From contig DDLU01000058.1 of NCBI GenBank assembly GCA_002340305.1, forward strand, positions 1 through 12,674: a stretch of DNA of 12,674 nt, given 5' to 3'. Position numbers and translations under genes: made by a program. Origin of the DNA: Desulfovibrio sp. UBA2564. Its GTDB lineage: Bacteria; Desulfobacterota; Desulfovibrionia; Desulfovibrionales; Desulfovibrionaceae. The notes below the pieces were generated by a model. That model had not been told where the DNA came from, did no database searches, and worked only from the letters and a program-made list of their open reading frames with translations. Below are positions 6,304-12,674 of this stretch, in pieces (position 1 is the stretch's first letter; every line of letters starts with the position of its first letter).

Positions 6304-6924
6304 TTAAGCTTTTATAACCTTGCTGGCAAGCTGCATGCTGGTGACTACATCGAGCATGTTGGTTGTCTCGCCTACTTTCTTCTTATCGAGCAGGTCGAAA
6401 TGGTCGAGGCAGGTGCCGCAGACGAGGATAGAAACGCCTGCTTTTTCGAGTTCTTGCAGCTTTTCAAGGCATTTGCTGCCTTCGGTAGCAAGCTTTACTG
6501 CACCGTTAACCATGATGATTCGCCACAGGGAATTACCAAGTTCGGGCAGGGTGGAGATAAAGTTGAACATCAGTCCGGCACCAAGTTTATCATCGCCGCT
6601 GCCGAGAACATCGCTGTTCAGGAAAACAAGGGTCTTGCTGCCGACATTGGAAATTTCTTCATCGCTCATAACTTTGCATACTTCGCAATTAGCACCGGAT
6701 TCAGCAGAAACGTCTTTTTTACCTTTAACCACGAAAAGATCGCCTTTTTCTTTCACGCTGATTTCGTAGCCTTTGGTTTCCATGAAGCGGGATACATTTT
6801 CCTTTGCAGCTTCATTATCAACTGTGACTTTGATTTTAGCGGGATTATCAGATTCAATGGCATTTTTACATTGAATGACGGGCTGAGGACAGGGTAAGCC
6901 TTTGCAATCTATCTTTACTGACAT
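6304..6924 (-). CDS. yedF: Selenium-metabolism protein YedF (TusA-like plus DsrE-like domains)
   Basis: This 206-residue cytoplasmic protein has two domains. The N-terminal TusA/SirA-like domain (residues 1-75) carries CKGLPCPQPV with the sulfur-carrying Cys12 of the CPxP motif. The C-terminal DsrE/F-like domain (about 97-206) contains LNSDVLGSGDDKLG and VCGTC (Cys169, Cys172). Two more cysteines (Cys80, Cys83) lie in the linker. This fusion corresponds to the family called selenium metabolism protein YedF, found with selD-type selenium use; its exact reaction is not established, but sulfur or selenium transfer is the usual inference. I chose the ATG at 6924 because AAAAGGAG lies about 6 bases upstream; the longer reading from 6975 adds 17 residues without a ribosome site. 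It diverges from msbA. Confidence 0.88.
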   Translation of the reverse strand: MSVKIDCKGLPCPQPVIQCKNAIESDNPAKIKVTVDNEAAKENVSRFMETKGYEISVKEKGDLFVVKGKKDVSAESGANCEVCKVMSDEEISNVGSKTLVFLNSDVLGSGDDKLGAGLMFNFISTLPELGNSLWRIIMVNGAVKLATEGSKCLEKLQELEKAGVSILVCGTCLDHFDLLDKKKVGETTNMLDVVTSMQLASKVIKA

Positions 6925-6942
6925 TTTATTTCTCCTTTTAAA

Positions 6943-6967
6943 AAAACAGGATAACAGCACCTGTTTT
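6943..6967 (-). promoter_or_regulatory. Terminator-like leader hairpin before yedF
   Basis: On the minus strand AAAACAGG, a 9-base loop and CCTGTTTT form an 8-bp stem that runs straight into further T residues (seven in total) and then into the AAAAGGAG ribosome site of yedF. A weak intrinsic terminator located in a leader is the shape of an attenuator. It could equally be an operator, because the same bases are a DNA inverted repeat. No alternative antiterminator fold was identified. Confidence 0.35.
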
Positions 6968-7109
6968 ATGGTCAAATTGATTTATGTGATAGATGCACTG
7001 GTAAATGATCAATAAGGTCTATCATGCTAGAATAGACACTTGCGATTGCTTTCAATGAGAAGTAAGGAAATAGCGCAATCGGCGTTTAGCCATAATAAAG
7101 GAGTTTAAT

Positions 7110-8873
7110 TTGCCAAAAGGCGAAAAATACAGCTATCTGAAAAATAAACATCTTATCAAGAGATGTCTTTCATATTTCGGACCTTATAAATTCAAGGTTT
7201 TTGTTGCTTTTGTTTCAATGGGGATCGTTGCCGCAGCAACAGCAGGTACAGCCTATCTGATCCAGCCTGCTATGGACGATATCTTCATCAACAAGGACCG
7301 TGAGGCCCTGAAACTGGTGCCCATCGCTTTTGTAATGGTCATGCTGATCAAGGGCGTTTTCAGGTTCTTGCAGACTTATTTGATGAATAGCACTGGCTTG
7401 CTTGTGCTGGAGAAGTTGAGGAACGATCTATTTAATAAGATTATCTGCCTGCCTATGGATTTCTTTGAGGAAAGTCAGGTGGGCATGCTTATGTCCCGTA
7501 TTCTTAACGATGTTATTGAAATCCGGGCCAGCCTCCCCTCATTCATTATGATGATCCGTGAGGCTTGCACTATTCTTTTCCTGATTGGACTGGTCTTTTA
7601 TCGTGATCCATATTTGGCAACCTTTGCCATACTGGTTCTCCCGCTGGCAATTTTTCCGTTTTTCTATTTCGGAAGAAAGCTGCGTAAATTGGGCCGTAAA
7701 AACCAAAGCAAAATTTCCGACATCAACGCTCTGTTGCAGGAAAGTTTCAGCGGCGTGAAGGTCATTAAGGCTTTTGCCAATGAAAAGCGTGAGACCGGTA
7801 AATTTGAAGAAGAGAATGGACGCTTAGTCCGTATAGCGATTAAAGAAGTCCTGAATAGTGAACTTTCTTCCAGAATCATGGAAATTGTCGGTGCAATCGG
7901 TATCGGGCTTGTGCTCTGGTACGGTGGGTCACAGGTTGTTGACGGGCATTCGACTCCGGGTACTTTCTTCTCTTTTATCGCTGCGCTAGTGATGCTTTAC
8001 GAGCCGATTAAGAAGATCAATACCTCTAACCACACCATTCAGCGTGCGCTTGCCGGTGCGGAAAGGGTCTTTGAGATTCTCGATTCTCCGAAGATCAATG
8101 TGGAGAAGGGCGGCTCCGTTGAACTTGGGCAGGATTTCAAAAAACTTGAAATCAAAGATCTCACCTTCAGCTATCCTTCTTCTGAAAATCCGGTACTCGA
8201 CAATATTAATCTTGATGTTGAAGCTGGGCAGAAGATTGCGATTGTTGGTCCCAGTGGATCGGGTAAAACTACTTTGGTTAACCTGATTCCCCGTTTTTAT
8301 GATGCCCAGAATGGCGCGATTAGAATTAACGGCAGGGCGGTTAGTGATTATACTTTGAAATCCCTACGCTTGAATATTGGTATGGTTTCTCAGGAGACCT
8401 TCCTGTTTAATGCTTCAGTACGCGATAATATTGCTTACGTAAGTCAGGACTCTTCTCTTGAAAGTGTTCAGCAGAGTGCTAAAAATGCTTTTGCTCATGA
8501 GTTCGTAAAGAAACTGCCCGAAGGTTACAAGACCATGGTCGGTGAACGCGGAGTAAGGCTTTCCGGTGGACAGAAACAGCGTTTGACCATTGCCCGTGCA
8601 CTGCTTAAGAACCCGCCGCTGCTCATCCTCGATGAGGCGACCAGTGCTTTGGATACTGAAGCTGAACGTATCGTACAGATGGCTCTTGAGAACCTGATGA
8701 AGGATAGAACCAGCATCGTGATTGCCCACAGGTTATCCACTGTGCTTTCCGCTGATGTTATCGTGGTTATGGAAAAGGGTAAGATTGTATCCAAAGGAAG
8801 CCACAAAGAATTGCTGGAAAAATGTCCTCTGTACATCAGGCTTTATAACATGCAGTTTCAGGATAACGTATAG
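7110..8873 (+). CDS. msbA: MsbA-type lipid A/phospholipid ABC exporter
   Basis: This 587-residue protein is a half-transporter ABC exporter with an N-terminal six-helix membrane domain (about residues 25-310) fused to a nucleotide-binding domain. Visible ATPase motifs are Walker A GPSGSGKTT (about 379-387), signature LSGGQKQR (about 484-491), Walker B LLILDEAT (about 505-512) and the switch IAHRLS (His near 539). MsbA homodimers flip lipid A-core across the inner membrane. The adjacent acyltransferase of envelope lipids supports that role rather than drug export, though close ABC exporters are hard to separate by sequence. Translation probably starts at TTG 7110, preceded by AAAGGAG 7 bases upstream; no in-frame ATG fits. 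The stop codon is 2 bases from the next gene, so the two form an operon. Confidence 0.87.
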   Translation: MPKGEKYSYLKNKHLIKRCLSYFGPYKFKVFVAFVSMGIVAAATAGTAYLIQPAMDDIFINKDREALKLVPIAFVMVMLIKGVFRFLQTYLMNSTGLLVLEKLRNDLFNKIICLPMDFFEESQVGMLMSRILNDVIEIRASLPSFIMMIREACTILFLIGLVFYRDPYLATFAILVLPLAIFPFFYFGRKLRKLGRKNQSKISDINALLQESFSGVKVIKAFANEKRETGKFEEENGRLVRIAIKEVLNSELSSRIMEIVGAIGIGLVLWYGGSQVVDGHSTPGTFFSFIAALVMLYEPIKKINTSNHTIQRALAGAERVFEILDSPKINVEKGGSVELGQDFKKLEIKDLTFSYPSSENPVLDNINLDVEAGQKIAIVGPSGSGKTTLVNLIPRFYDAQNGAIRINGRAVSDYTLKSLRLNIGMVSQETFLFNASVRDNIAYVSQDSSLESVQQSAKNAFAHEFVKKLPEGYKTMVGERGVRLSGGQKQRLTIARALLKNPPLLILDEATSALDTEAERIVQMALENLMKDRTSIVIAHRLSTVLSADVIVVMEKGKIVSKGSHKELLEKCPLYIRLYNMQFQDNV

Positions 8874-8875
8874 TC

Positions 8876-9520
8876 ATGAAAATCAAGATCGATCCGGTTA
8901 TATTTGCGCCTCAGGTCGCTTTTCTTTACCGCTGGTGGGTTCGTTCCATGCGTTTTGACATCAGCGGCTACGAGAATGTTATCGGACCGCATAAGCAGGG
9001 CAAACCTCTTATGCTGGCTCTTTGGCACAATGAGCTTTTTAGCCTGATCGGTCTTGGATTTTTGCAAAGATTACCGCTGGTAACTATGGCTAGTGATAGT
9101 AAAGACGGTCAGATAATTACCGGGGTGCTGGAACGGATAGGCTATGAAGTTGCCCGTGGTTCCTCTACTCGTGGCGGCCTAAAGGCCATGCTTGGTGTGG
9201 CCCGGGTTATGCGCAAGAAAGGTAAGGTCGGTGCGATTACCATGGACGGCCCCAAAGGTCCGCGTCATGAAGTCAAGTCAGGCATTCTGGCAATTGCCCA
9301 GAAGACCGGGGCATCAATCATCCCTATGCGTGCCTATCCGTCAAATCCTATTATCTTTGAGAAGTCATGGGACAGATTTGAACTGCCGAAGCCGTTTATG
9401 CCCTGCAAAATTCTGCTGGGTGAACCTTTCGAGGTTACTGGCCAGAAGCTTGATGAAGAAATTCTGGCTAGTGAAGCCCGCCGTCTTGAAGCTGTAATGG
9501 AAAGTATGAAACCTGAGTAA
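8876..9520 (+). CDS. DUF374 lysophospholipid acyltransferase-like protein
   Basis: This 214-residue protein matches the DUF374 branch of the LPLAT/lipid acyltransferase superfamily. Recognisable blocks are ALWHNELF (His51), MASDSKDGQII (about 71-81), RGSSTRGG (about 94-101), ITMDGPKGPRHEV (about 121-133) and a following AQKTGASIIP segment. These proteins are thought to acylate lipid A precursors or related lipids at the inner membrane. His51 with the nearby acidic residue replaces the classical HX4D motif. Translation starts 2 bases after the msbA stop, so the genes are probably translationally coupled, which fits joint action in outer-membrane lipid assembly. Start choice is supported by this spacing and by an AGGAT box inside the msbA end. 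The exact acyl acceptor is unknown; the LpxL/HtrB-type enzymes belong to a different branch. Confidence 0.85.
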   Translation: MKIKIDPVIFAPQVAFLYRWWVRSMRFDISGYENVIGPHKQGKPLMLALWHNELFSLIGLGFLQRLPLVTMASDSKDGQIITGVLERIGYEVARGSSTRGGLKAMLGVARVMRKKGKVGAITMDGPKGPRHEVKSGILAIAQKTGASIIPMRAYPSNPIIFEKSWDRFELPKPFMPCKILLGEPFEVTGQKLDEEILASEARRLEAVMESMKPE

Positions 9521-9531
9521 AATAAAGATGC

Positions 9532-9569
9532 AAAAGTGCTCTAATGCGTAATGGAACAGAGTGCCTTTT
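9532..9569 (+). terminator. Weak hairpin after the msbA-acyltransferase operon
   Basis: AAAAG pairs with CTTTT and CTCT with AGAG across a small asymmetric internal loop, about a dozen bases after the stop codon. The T residues are inside the stem rather than after it, so this is a weak terminator candidate only. No better one lies between here and 9650. Confidence 0.25.
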
Positions 9570-9612
9570 GTCTGCGGCTGCGAAAACCGTATTTCAGCAC
9601 TATTGCTGTGTT

Positions 9613-9717
9613 TCAATGATTTTTCAGTCCCTGCGCTGTTCCGGTCAGCGTTGTGATGGACACGGCTGATTCCTGCATGTCCCCTTTGGCCTTCCCTGCC
9701 GATTTTGTTGTTGGCAA
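9613..9717 (-). pseudogene. Relic of a methyl-accepting chemotaxis protein 3' end
   Basis: On the minus strand this 35-codon open stretch ends in GDMQESAVSITTLTGTAQGLKN and then a stop (His-stop in place of the usual leucine-rich tail), written here as GDMQESAVSI and TTLTGTAQGLKN. The pattern G-M-x-x-S-A-x-x-(V/I)-x-x-L-x-x-x-A-x-x-L is typical of the C-terminal end of the chemoreceptor signalling domain. Just upstream, a different frame reads NNKIGRE, which fits the preceding receptor pattern NKIAGE, so a small indel appears to separate the two parts. Frames further upstream are closed by stops. There is no start codon with a ribosome site. I infer the last 30-40 codons of a lost receptor gene. 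Chance similarity is possible because the stretch is short. Confidence 0.4.
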
Positions 9718-9894
9718 CTTATACGTTCAATGATGAGTTGCTATACCGTAAAGGTTGTATTTGCGCGAATAACTTCGTAATTCTACTAAGGTGCAGTAAT
9801 ACAATGCTGTAACACTTTAGATTTCATGCTATTTGAGGATTTTATAAGTGAAAATATTGAGATTATTTTTTTAGTAAAAGACTTTAATTTGAAT

Positions 9895-9913
9895 GAGATT
9901 GACAATCATTTTT
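9895..9913. promoter_or_regulatory. Fur-box-like site overlapping a TTGACA hexamer
   Basis: GAGATTGACAATCATTTTT matches 14 of 19 positions of the classical Fur consensus (GATAATGATAATCATTATC), including the core AATCATT. It contains TTGACA at 9899-9904, a perfect -35 hexamer, with a poor -10 (TAGGTT) 17 bases downstream. It lies about 60 bases before the HD-GYP start codon, a sensible place for a repressor. The A/T-rich surroundings raise the chance of a random match. Confidence 0.35.
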
Positions 9914-9973
9914 GATTAAAATAGGTTCTCATCAATAAAACAAATACTAGATTTCCGAAGCTGGTGGAAACTG

Positions 9974-10693
9974 ATGCGAAAGATAATCAATTTTTTTACA
10001 AGACGAAAAGAACGCGACAACAGCGTTGCCAGTATGACAATTCATCAATTTGCAGAATCATTGGGTAATGCAATTGATGCAAAAGATCATTATACTTGTT
10101 CTCATTCAGAGGAGGTGGCCGAAGTTGCATTGCTTTTAGGTAAGCAGCTTGGAATACCTGAGCGGGAGTGTGAGTTGCTGCATATCGCAGGGCATTTGCA
10201 CGATATCGGCAAGATTGGCCTGCCTGACTCTATCCTTAAGAAAGAGGGTAAACTTACCGGGTCCGAATATGAAATGGTCAAGCAGCATCCTGCTATGGGC
10301 GCAGATATCGTTAAACCTGTCGCCTCTGTTGCGGGACTGGAAAGTGTTACCGGGATAATCCTTCACCATCATGAGAGATTCGACGGGTGTGGCTATCCGT
10401 ATGGTCTTAAAGGGCGTAAGATTCCATTTGGTGCGAAAGTAATAGCGGTTGCCGATACACTTTCAGCTATGGCAAGTAACCGCCCGTATCGTCAGGCCAT
10501 TGAATTTCCGAAAATAGTTGCAGAAATCAAAGCTTGCTCCGGGACACAGTTTGATCCAGTTGTGGTTGATGCTTTTTTGAATGTATCGGATCGCATTGAA
10601 GATTATTTTAAACAGCATGATTTGCAGCAGGCCAAAACCTTCGAATCTGCAGGACTAACTGCGTCAGAGCAAGTTGTTCTGGTTCATCAATGA
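9974..10693 (+). CDS. HD-GYP domain protein, probable cyclic-di-GMP phosphodiesterase
   Basis: This 239-residue soluble protein is almost entirely an HD-GYP domain (about residues 20-215). The metal and catalytic motifs are present: HSEEVAEVA (His near 44), HLHDIGKIGLPD (His76-Asp77), KQHPAMGA, HHHERFDGCGYP (His131-133, GYP at 140-142), VIAVADTLSAM and RPYRQA. Such domains hydrolyse cyclic-di-GMP, usually to GMP, and so favour motility over biofilm. There is no attached sensor, receiver or membrane domain, so activity must be set by expression or partners. The ATG at 9974 has a modest GGTGGA box. A Fur-like site lies upstream. The 3' end overlaps the convergent permease gene by 7 bases. A nearby chemoreceptor relic hints at an older motility context, which is inference. 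Confidence 0.88.
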   Translation: MRKIINFFTRRKERDNSVASMTIHQFAESLGNAIDAKDHYTCSHSEEVAEVALLLGKQLGIPERECELLHIAGHLHDIGKIGLPDSILKKEGKLTGSEYEMVKQHPAMGADIVKPVASVAGLESVTGIILHHHERFDGCGYPYGLKGRKIPFGAKVIAVADTLSAMASNRPYRQAIEFPKIVAEIKACSGTQFDPVVVDAFLNVSDRIEDYFKQHDLQQAKTFESAGLTASEQVVLVHQ

Positions 10694-11580
10694 ATCCTGC
10701 CTTTGTGGGTGTTTAATCTTTTTTCCAATTCGCGTACCCCGATTGAGCAAGGGAAAGTCAGAATAAAGTACATCAGGATCACAAGAGTCCAAATTTCGAA
10801 AGTTCTGTAAGTTGCAGACATTAATTCCTGTCCGGCAAAAGTAAGCTCTTGAATGGAGATTACCGAGACAATGGATGAGTCTTTAATAGTCGATATGAAT
10901 TGTCCGGCTAGCGGCGGCAGAGAGCGTGAAAATGCTTGTGGCAGGACAATATGGATAAGCTGATTCCGTCTGGTGAATCCAAGTGCAGCGGAAGCTTCCC
11001 ACTGTTCCTTATCAATTGATTCAATTCCTGCCCTTACAATTTCAGTTATGTATGCACCTTCAAAAAGGGCCATGGTCAGCACGCCGGACAAGAATGCCGG
11101 TAGCTGTTCCACCGGTCCGAAAAGCATTGTCAGCACTGGCGAGCTTTCATCATCAAGAGAATATGATAATTCTGTGATGCCTGTGGCCTGCATTATCTGA
11201 TCGCCGAGAAAGAAATAGAAAATAAAGATCAGCACCAATGGTGGAATATTACGGACCAGCCCGACATATGTGCCGGAAATCATGCGCAGCAACGGTCTGG
11301 GGCTCACTCGCCACATTCCCATTACTGTACCCGCTATTGTAGCAAAGATGATGGACCACAGTGACAAACGAAGTGTCACCAGCAGCCCTTGAGTAAGCAT
11401 GCCAGCCCGCCAATCACCGGATTCACTGTTAAATCTGGCAATATATCCGGGAATGACCGACCAGTCCCAGTTGTAATTAAGGCCGAGCGCAAGATGTCGG
11501 AAAATCGAAATAATTCCTCCCATGATACATGCCAGCAGCAAAATATCACGGGAGGTTATTTTTTTAGATGAATCGAACAT
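10687..11580 (-). CDS. Polar amino-acid-type ABC transporter permease (HisM/GlnP family)
   Basis: This 297-residue inner-membrane protein has the His/Glu/Gln/Arg permease topology. It starts with an extra N-terminal helix (about 12-33) and a periplasmic loop, then the conserved TQGLLVTLRLSL segment (about 63-75), NIPPLVLIFIFYF (about 111-123), and the EAA coupling loop around 174-201 with GAYITEIVRAG and ALG. A later IKDSSIVSVISIQEL segment is also family-typical. It should move a small amino-acid-like solute delivered by the binding protein encoded 8 bases upstream, powered by an ATPase that is not in this window. No ribosome site is seen before the ATG, so translation probably depends on coupling to the upstream gene. 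An inserted acidic loop near 140-160 (SLDDESSP) lies between membrane segments. Confidence 0.9.
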   Translation of the reverse strand: MFDSSKKITSRDILLLACIMGGIISIFRHLALGLNYNWDWSVIPGYIARFNSESGDWRAGMLTQGLLVTLRLSLWSIIFATIAGTVMGMWRVSPRPLLRMISGTYVGLVRNIPPLVLIFIFYFFLGDQIMQATGITELSYSLDDESSPVLTMLFGPVEQLPAFLSGVLTMALFEGAYITEIVRAGIESIDKEQWEASAALGFTRRNQLIHIVLPQAFSRSLPPLAGQFISTIKDSSIVSVISIQELTFAGQELMSATYRTFEIWTLVILMYFILTFPCSIGVRELEKRLNTHKGRIH

Positions 11581-11588
11581 TTATGAAG

Positions 11589-12473
11589 CTATTTTACCTG
11601 CGCTTTCATGAGGTTAGCCTTGAACCAGTGGTGGTAACGGGCTCTGAACCAGCCATTAGAATTGCAGATCCTTATCCAGTTGTTAAGGTAAGTTAAAAAG
11701 TCGTAATCGCCTTTTCGGACAGCAAATCCGCTCGGTTCACGGGCGAATCCGGACTTCATGGGCAGATACAGTTTTTTAGGATACTTTTGTGCAAGCATCC
11801 GTGGCAGAGGCTGGGATAGCATGAGGCAGGAAATATCGCCATTCAATAGTGCGTCGATTGATTCTTGCTCATTCTTGAAAACAACAGCTTCGGCCTCGGG
11901 GGTATAATTTTTAACTGCATTTTCGGCAGTTGTGCCTAGGCGTACGCCTATACGGATTTTAGGGCTATTAAAATCTTCTAGGGCAAATAAATGTGCAGGT
12001 CCGCCAACTCTTGCGTTGTTGTAATCCGCACGGCTCATTTTTCCTGTCTCCATGTTCTTGTTAGCAACGATAGACATGGAGTTAAATTCATACGGGTCGG
12101 AAAAGTTAACTCTAAGAATTCTCTCCGGGGTCATATTCATACCACTGATAATGATATCGAATTTATGTGAAACCAAGGCTGAAATAATGGCATCCCATTC
12201 TGTGGGCACGAACTCTACTTGTACTCCCATGTCAGAGGCAAGTCTTTTGGCAACATCAATTTCAAATCCTACATACTGACCGTCTTGGTCCTTCATGACC
12301 CAAGGTTCAAAAATAGAAAATCCGACTTTAAGGGTTTTACGTTTGAGAATTTTTTCAAGTGTTCTGCCTTTCGAAAAATCCCTTCCAATGTCTTCTGCCA
12401 TAACCGGGAAAGCCAGACCAGTCGCTAGAAGTATTGTTGCAACGCTTACACTGATAATTCTCCACAAAGTCAT
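11589..12473 (-). CDS. Periplasmic solute-binding protein, family 3 (amino-acid ABC transporter)
   Basis: This 294-residue protein has a signal peptide (MTLWRIISVSVATILL, cleavage near VMA-EDI at residue 26) and no lipobox cysteine, so it should be free in the periplasm. The SBP_bac_3 fold is shown by LKVGFSIFEPWVMKD, VGFEIDVAKRLA, WDAIISAL, PERILRVNFSDPYEF (Arg118 fits the ligand carboxylate-binding arginine) and IGVRLGTTAE. Where family members have D-x-P in the second lobe, this protein reads LMLSQPLP, with Ser220 in place of the aspartate that usually contacts the ligand's alpha-amino group. The ligand may therefore not be a standard amino acid. The ATG at 12473 has GGAGG 5 bases upstream. 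The permease follows at once; no ATPase is adjacent. Confidence 0.9.
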   Translation of the reverse strand: MTLWRIISVSVATILLATGLAFPVMAEDIGRDFSKGRTLEKILKRKTLKVGFSIFEPWVMKDQDGQYVGFEIDVAKRLASDMGVQVEFVPTEWDAIISALVSHKFDIIISGMNMTPERILRVNFSDPYEFNSMSIVANKNMETGKMSRADYNNARVGGPAHLFALEDFNSPKIRIGVRLGTTAENAVKNYTPEAEAVVFKNEQESIDALLNGDISCLMLSQPLPRMLAQKYPKKLYLPMKSGFAREPSGFAVRKGDYDFLTYLNNWIRICNSNGWFRARYHHWFKANLMKAQVK

Positions 12474-12564
12474 CGTAACCTCCGATGGTTTAAATACGCT
12501 TTCGGTTCGGGAGATGTTAGTGCCTTACCCGGGAAGAGAGCGTTATTTATGATGGGGCATCTTT

Positions 12565-12592
12565 ATTGTAAACGATATTTATTAAGACTCAA
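12565..12592 (-). promoter_or_regulatory. Candidate sigma-70 promoter for the binding protein-permease operon
   Basis: On the minus strand TTGAGT (12592-12587) and TACAAT (12570-12565) are 16 bases apart, matching 4 of 6 and 5 of 6 consensus bases. Transcription would start near 12558, giving a leader of about 85 bases. The leader contains ACGCT/AGCGT ends that could close a loose stem, but nothing I recognise as a riboswitch. No gene is visible between here and the window end. Confidence 0.4.
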
Positions 12593-12674
12593 GGCTTTCT
12601 GCAAAAAGGACAGATGTGTTGTAATTTTTCTAATGAATTGATGTAGGGAATCTAATACAAGCTCCTTTTACGAC

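Larger units (their letters stand above)
9521..9973. other. Gene-poor interval between the acyltransferase and HD-GYP genes
   Basis: This 453-base stretch holds no intact gene. From left to right it contains a weak terminator-like hairpin, a probable decayed chemoreceptor 3' end on the minus strand (about 9613-9717), an A/T-rich tract (about 9780-9960) and a Fur-box-like site with a TTGACA hexamer (9895-9913). An overlapping minus-strand reading frame at 9365-9616 is mostly antisense to the acyltransferase and is not supported as a gene. Confidence 0.6.

Noticed and set aside
6544..6551. GGGCAGGG, matching the E. coli FtsK-orienting KOPS motif
   Set aside because: A single 8-base match inside yedF; the local FtsK's motif is unknown and one copy carries no strand-bias information.
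6271..6897. 208-codon plus-strand open frame over yedF
   Set aside because: It is antisense to yedF, has no recognisable domain and no ribosome site; yedF has clear motifs on the other strand.
6925..6975. Upstream 17-residue extension of yedF
   Set aside because: It runs through the leader hairpin and ribosome site; the ATG at 6924 has a clear AAGGAG box.
9365..9616. 83-codon minus-strand open frame at the end of the acyltransferase
   Set aside because: It mostly mirrors the acyltransferase codons and has no recognisable motif.
12580..12595. GAGTCTTA (minus strand) shared with the right arm of the tandem-G-A hairpin
   Set aside because: There is no matching left arm nearby, so it is probably a chance 8-base match within the candidate promoter.

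Overview
The window looks like chromosomal backbone of a Gram-negative, marine Desulfovibrio-type bacterium (Desulfovibrionales, perhaps Maridesulfovibrio-like). The clues are moderate GC, lolA and msbA (outer-membrane biogenesis), a selenium-metabolism yedF gene, and GCCGCCGGAGGC-containing intergenic repeats that I associate from memory with this group. The taxonomic call is inference. No rRNA, tRNA, CRISPR array, prophage or insertion sequence is visible.

Left part (1-3907). A truncated engB/ysxC ribosome-assembly GTPase (minus) diverges from aroQ (shikimate pathway) and efp (elongation factor P). A perfect hairpin terminator follows efp. Next is ftsK, the chromosome-translocating cell-division ATPase. 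Its first transmembrane helix lies upstream of the first ATG, and the best start is a CTG behind a GGAGG box.

Middle part (3908-6924). Between ftsK and a minus-strand gene of the ATC-hydrolase family lies a composite intergenic repeat. Its central imperfect hairpin recurs, with compensatory changes, between rluB and yedF. lolA (plus) and rluB (minus) converge on a strong bidirectional terminator. yedF (minus) is a TusA-DsrE two-domain protein with a terminator-like hairpin just before its ribosome binding site.

Right part (6925-12674). msbA and a DUF374 acyltransferase form a two-gene envelope operon (lipid A flipping and lipid acylation). A gene-poor 450-base stretch follows. It holds an apparent decayed 3' end of a chemoreceptor gene and a Fur-box-like site upstream of a stand-alone HD-GYP gene (probable cyclic-di-GMP phosphodiesterase). 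That gene converges with, and overlaps by 7 bases, a minus-strand operon encoding a periplasmic polar-amino-acid-type binding protein and its permease. No cognate ATPase is in view, and the binding protein lacks an aspartate usually used to hold the ligand's alpha-amino group.

Most genes are ordinary housekeeping genes. The most novel features are non-coding: the repeated tandem-G-A hairpin, the ftsK start, the chemoreceptor relic and the putative iron-linked control of the HD-GYP gene.
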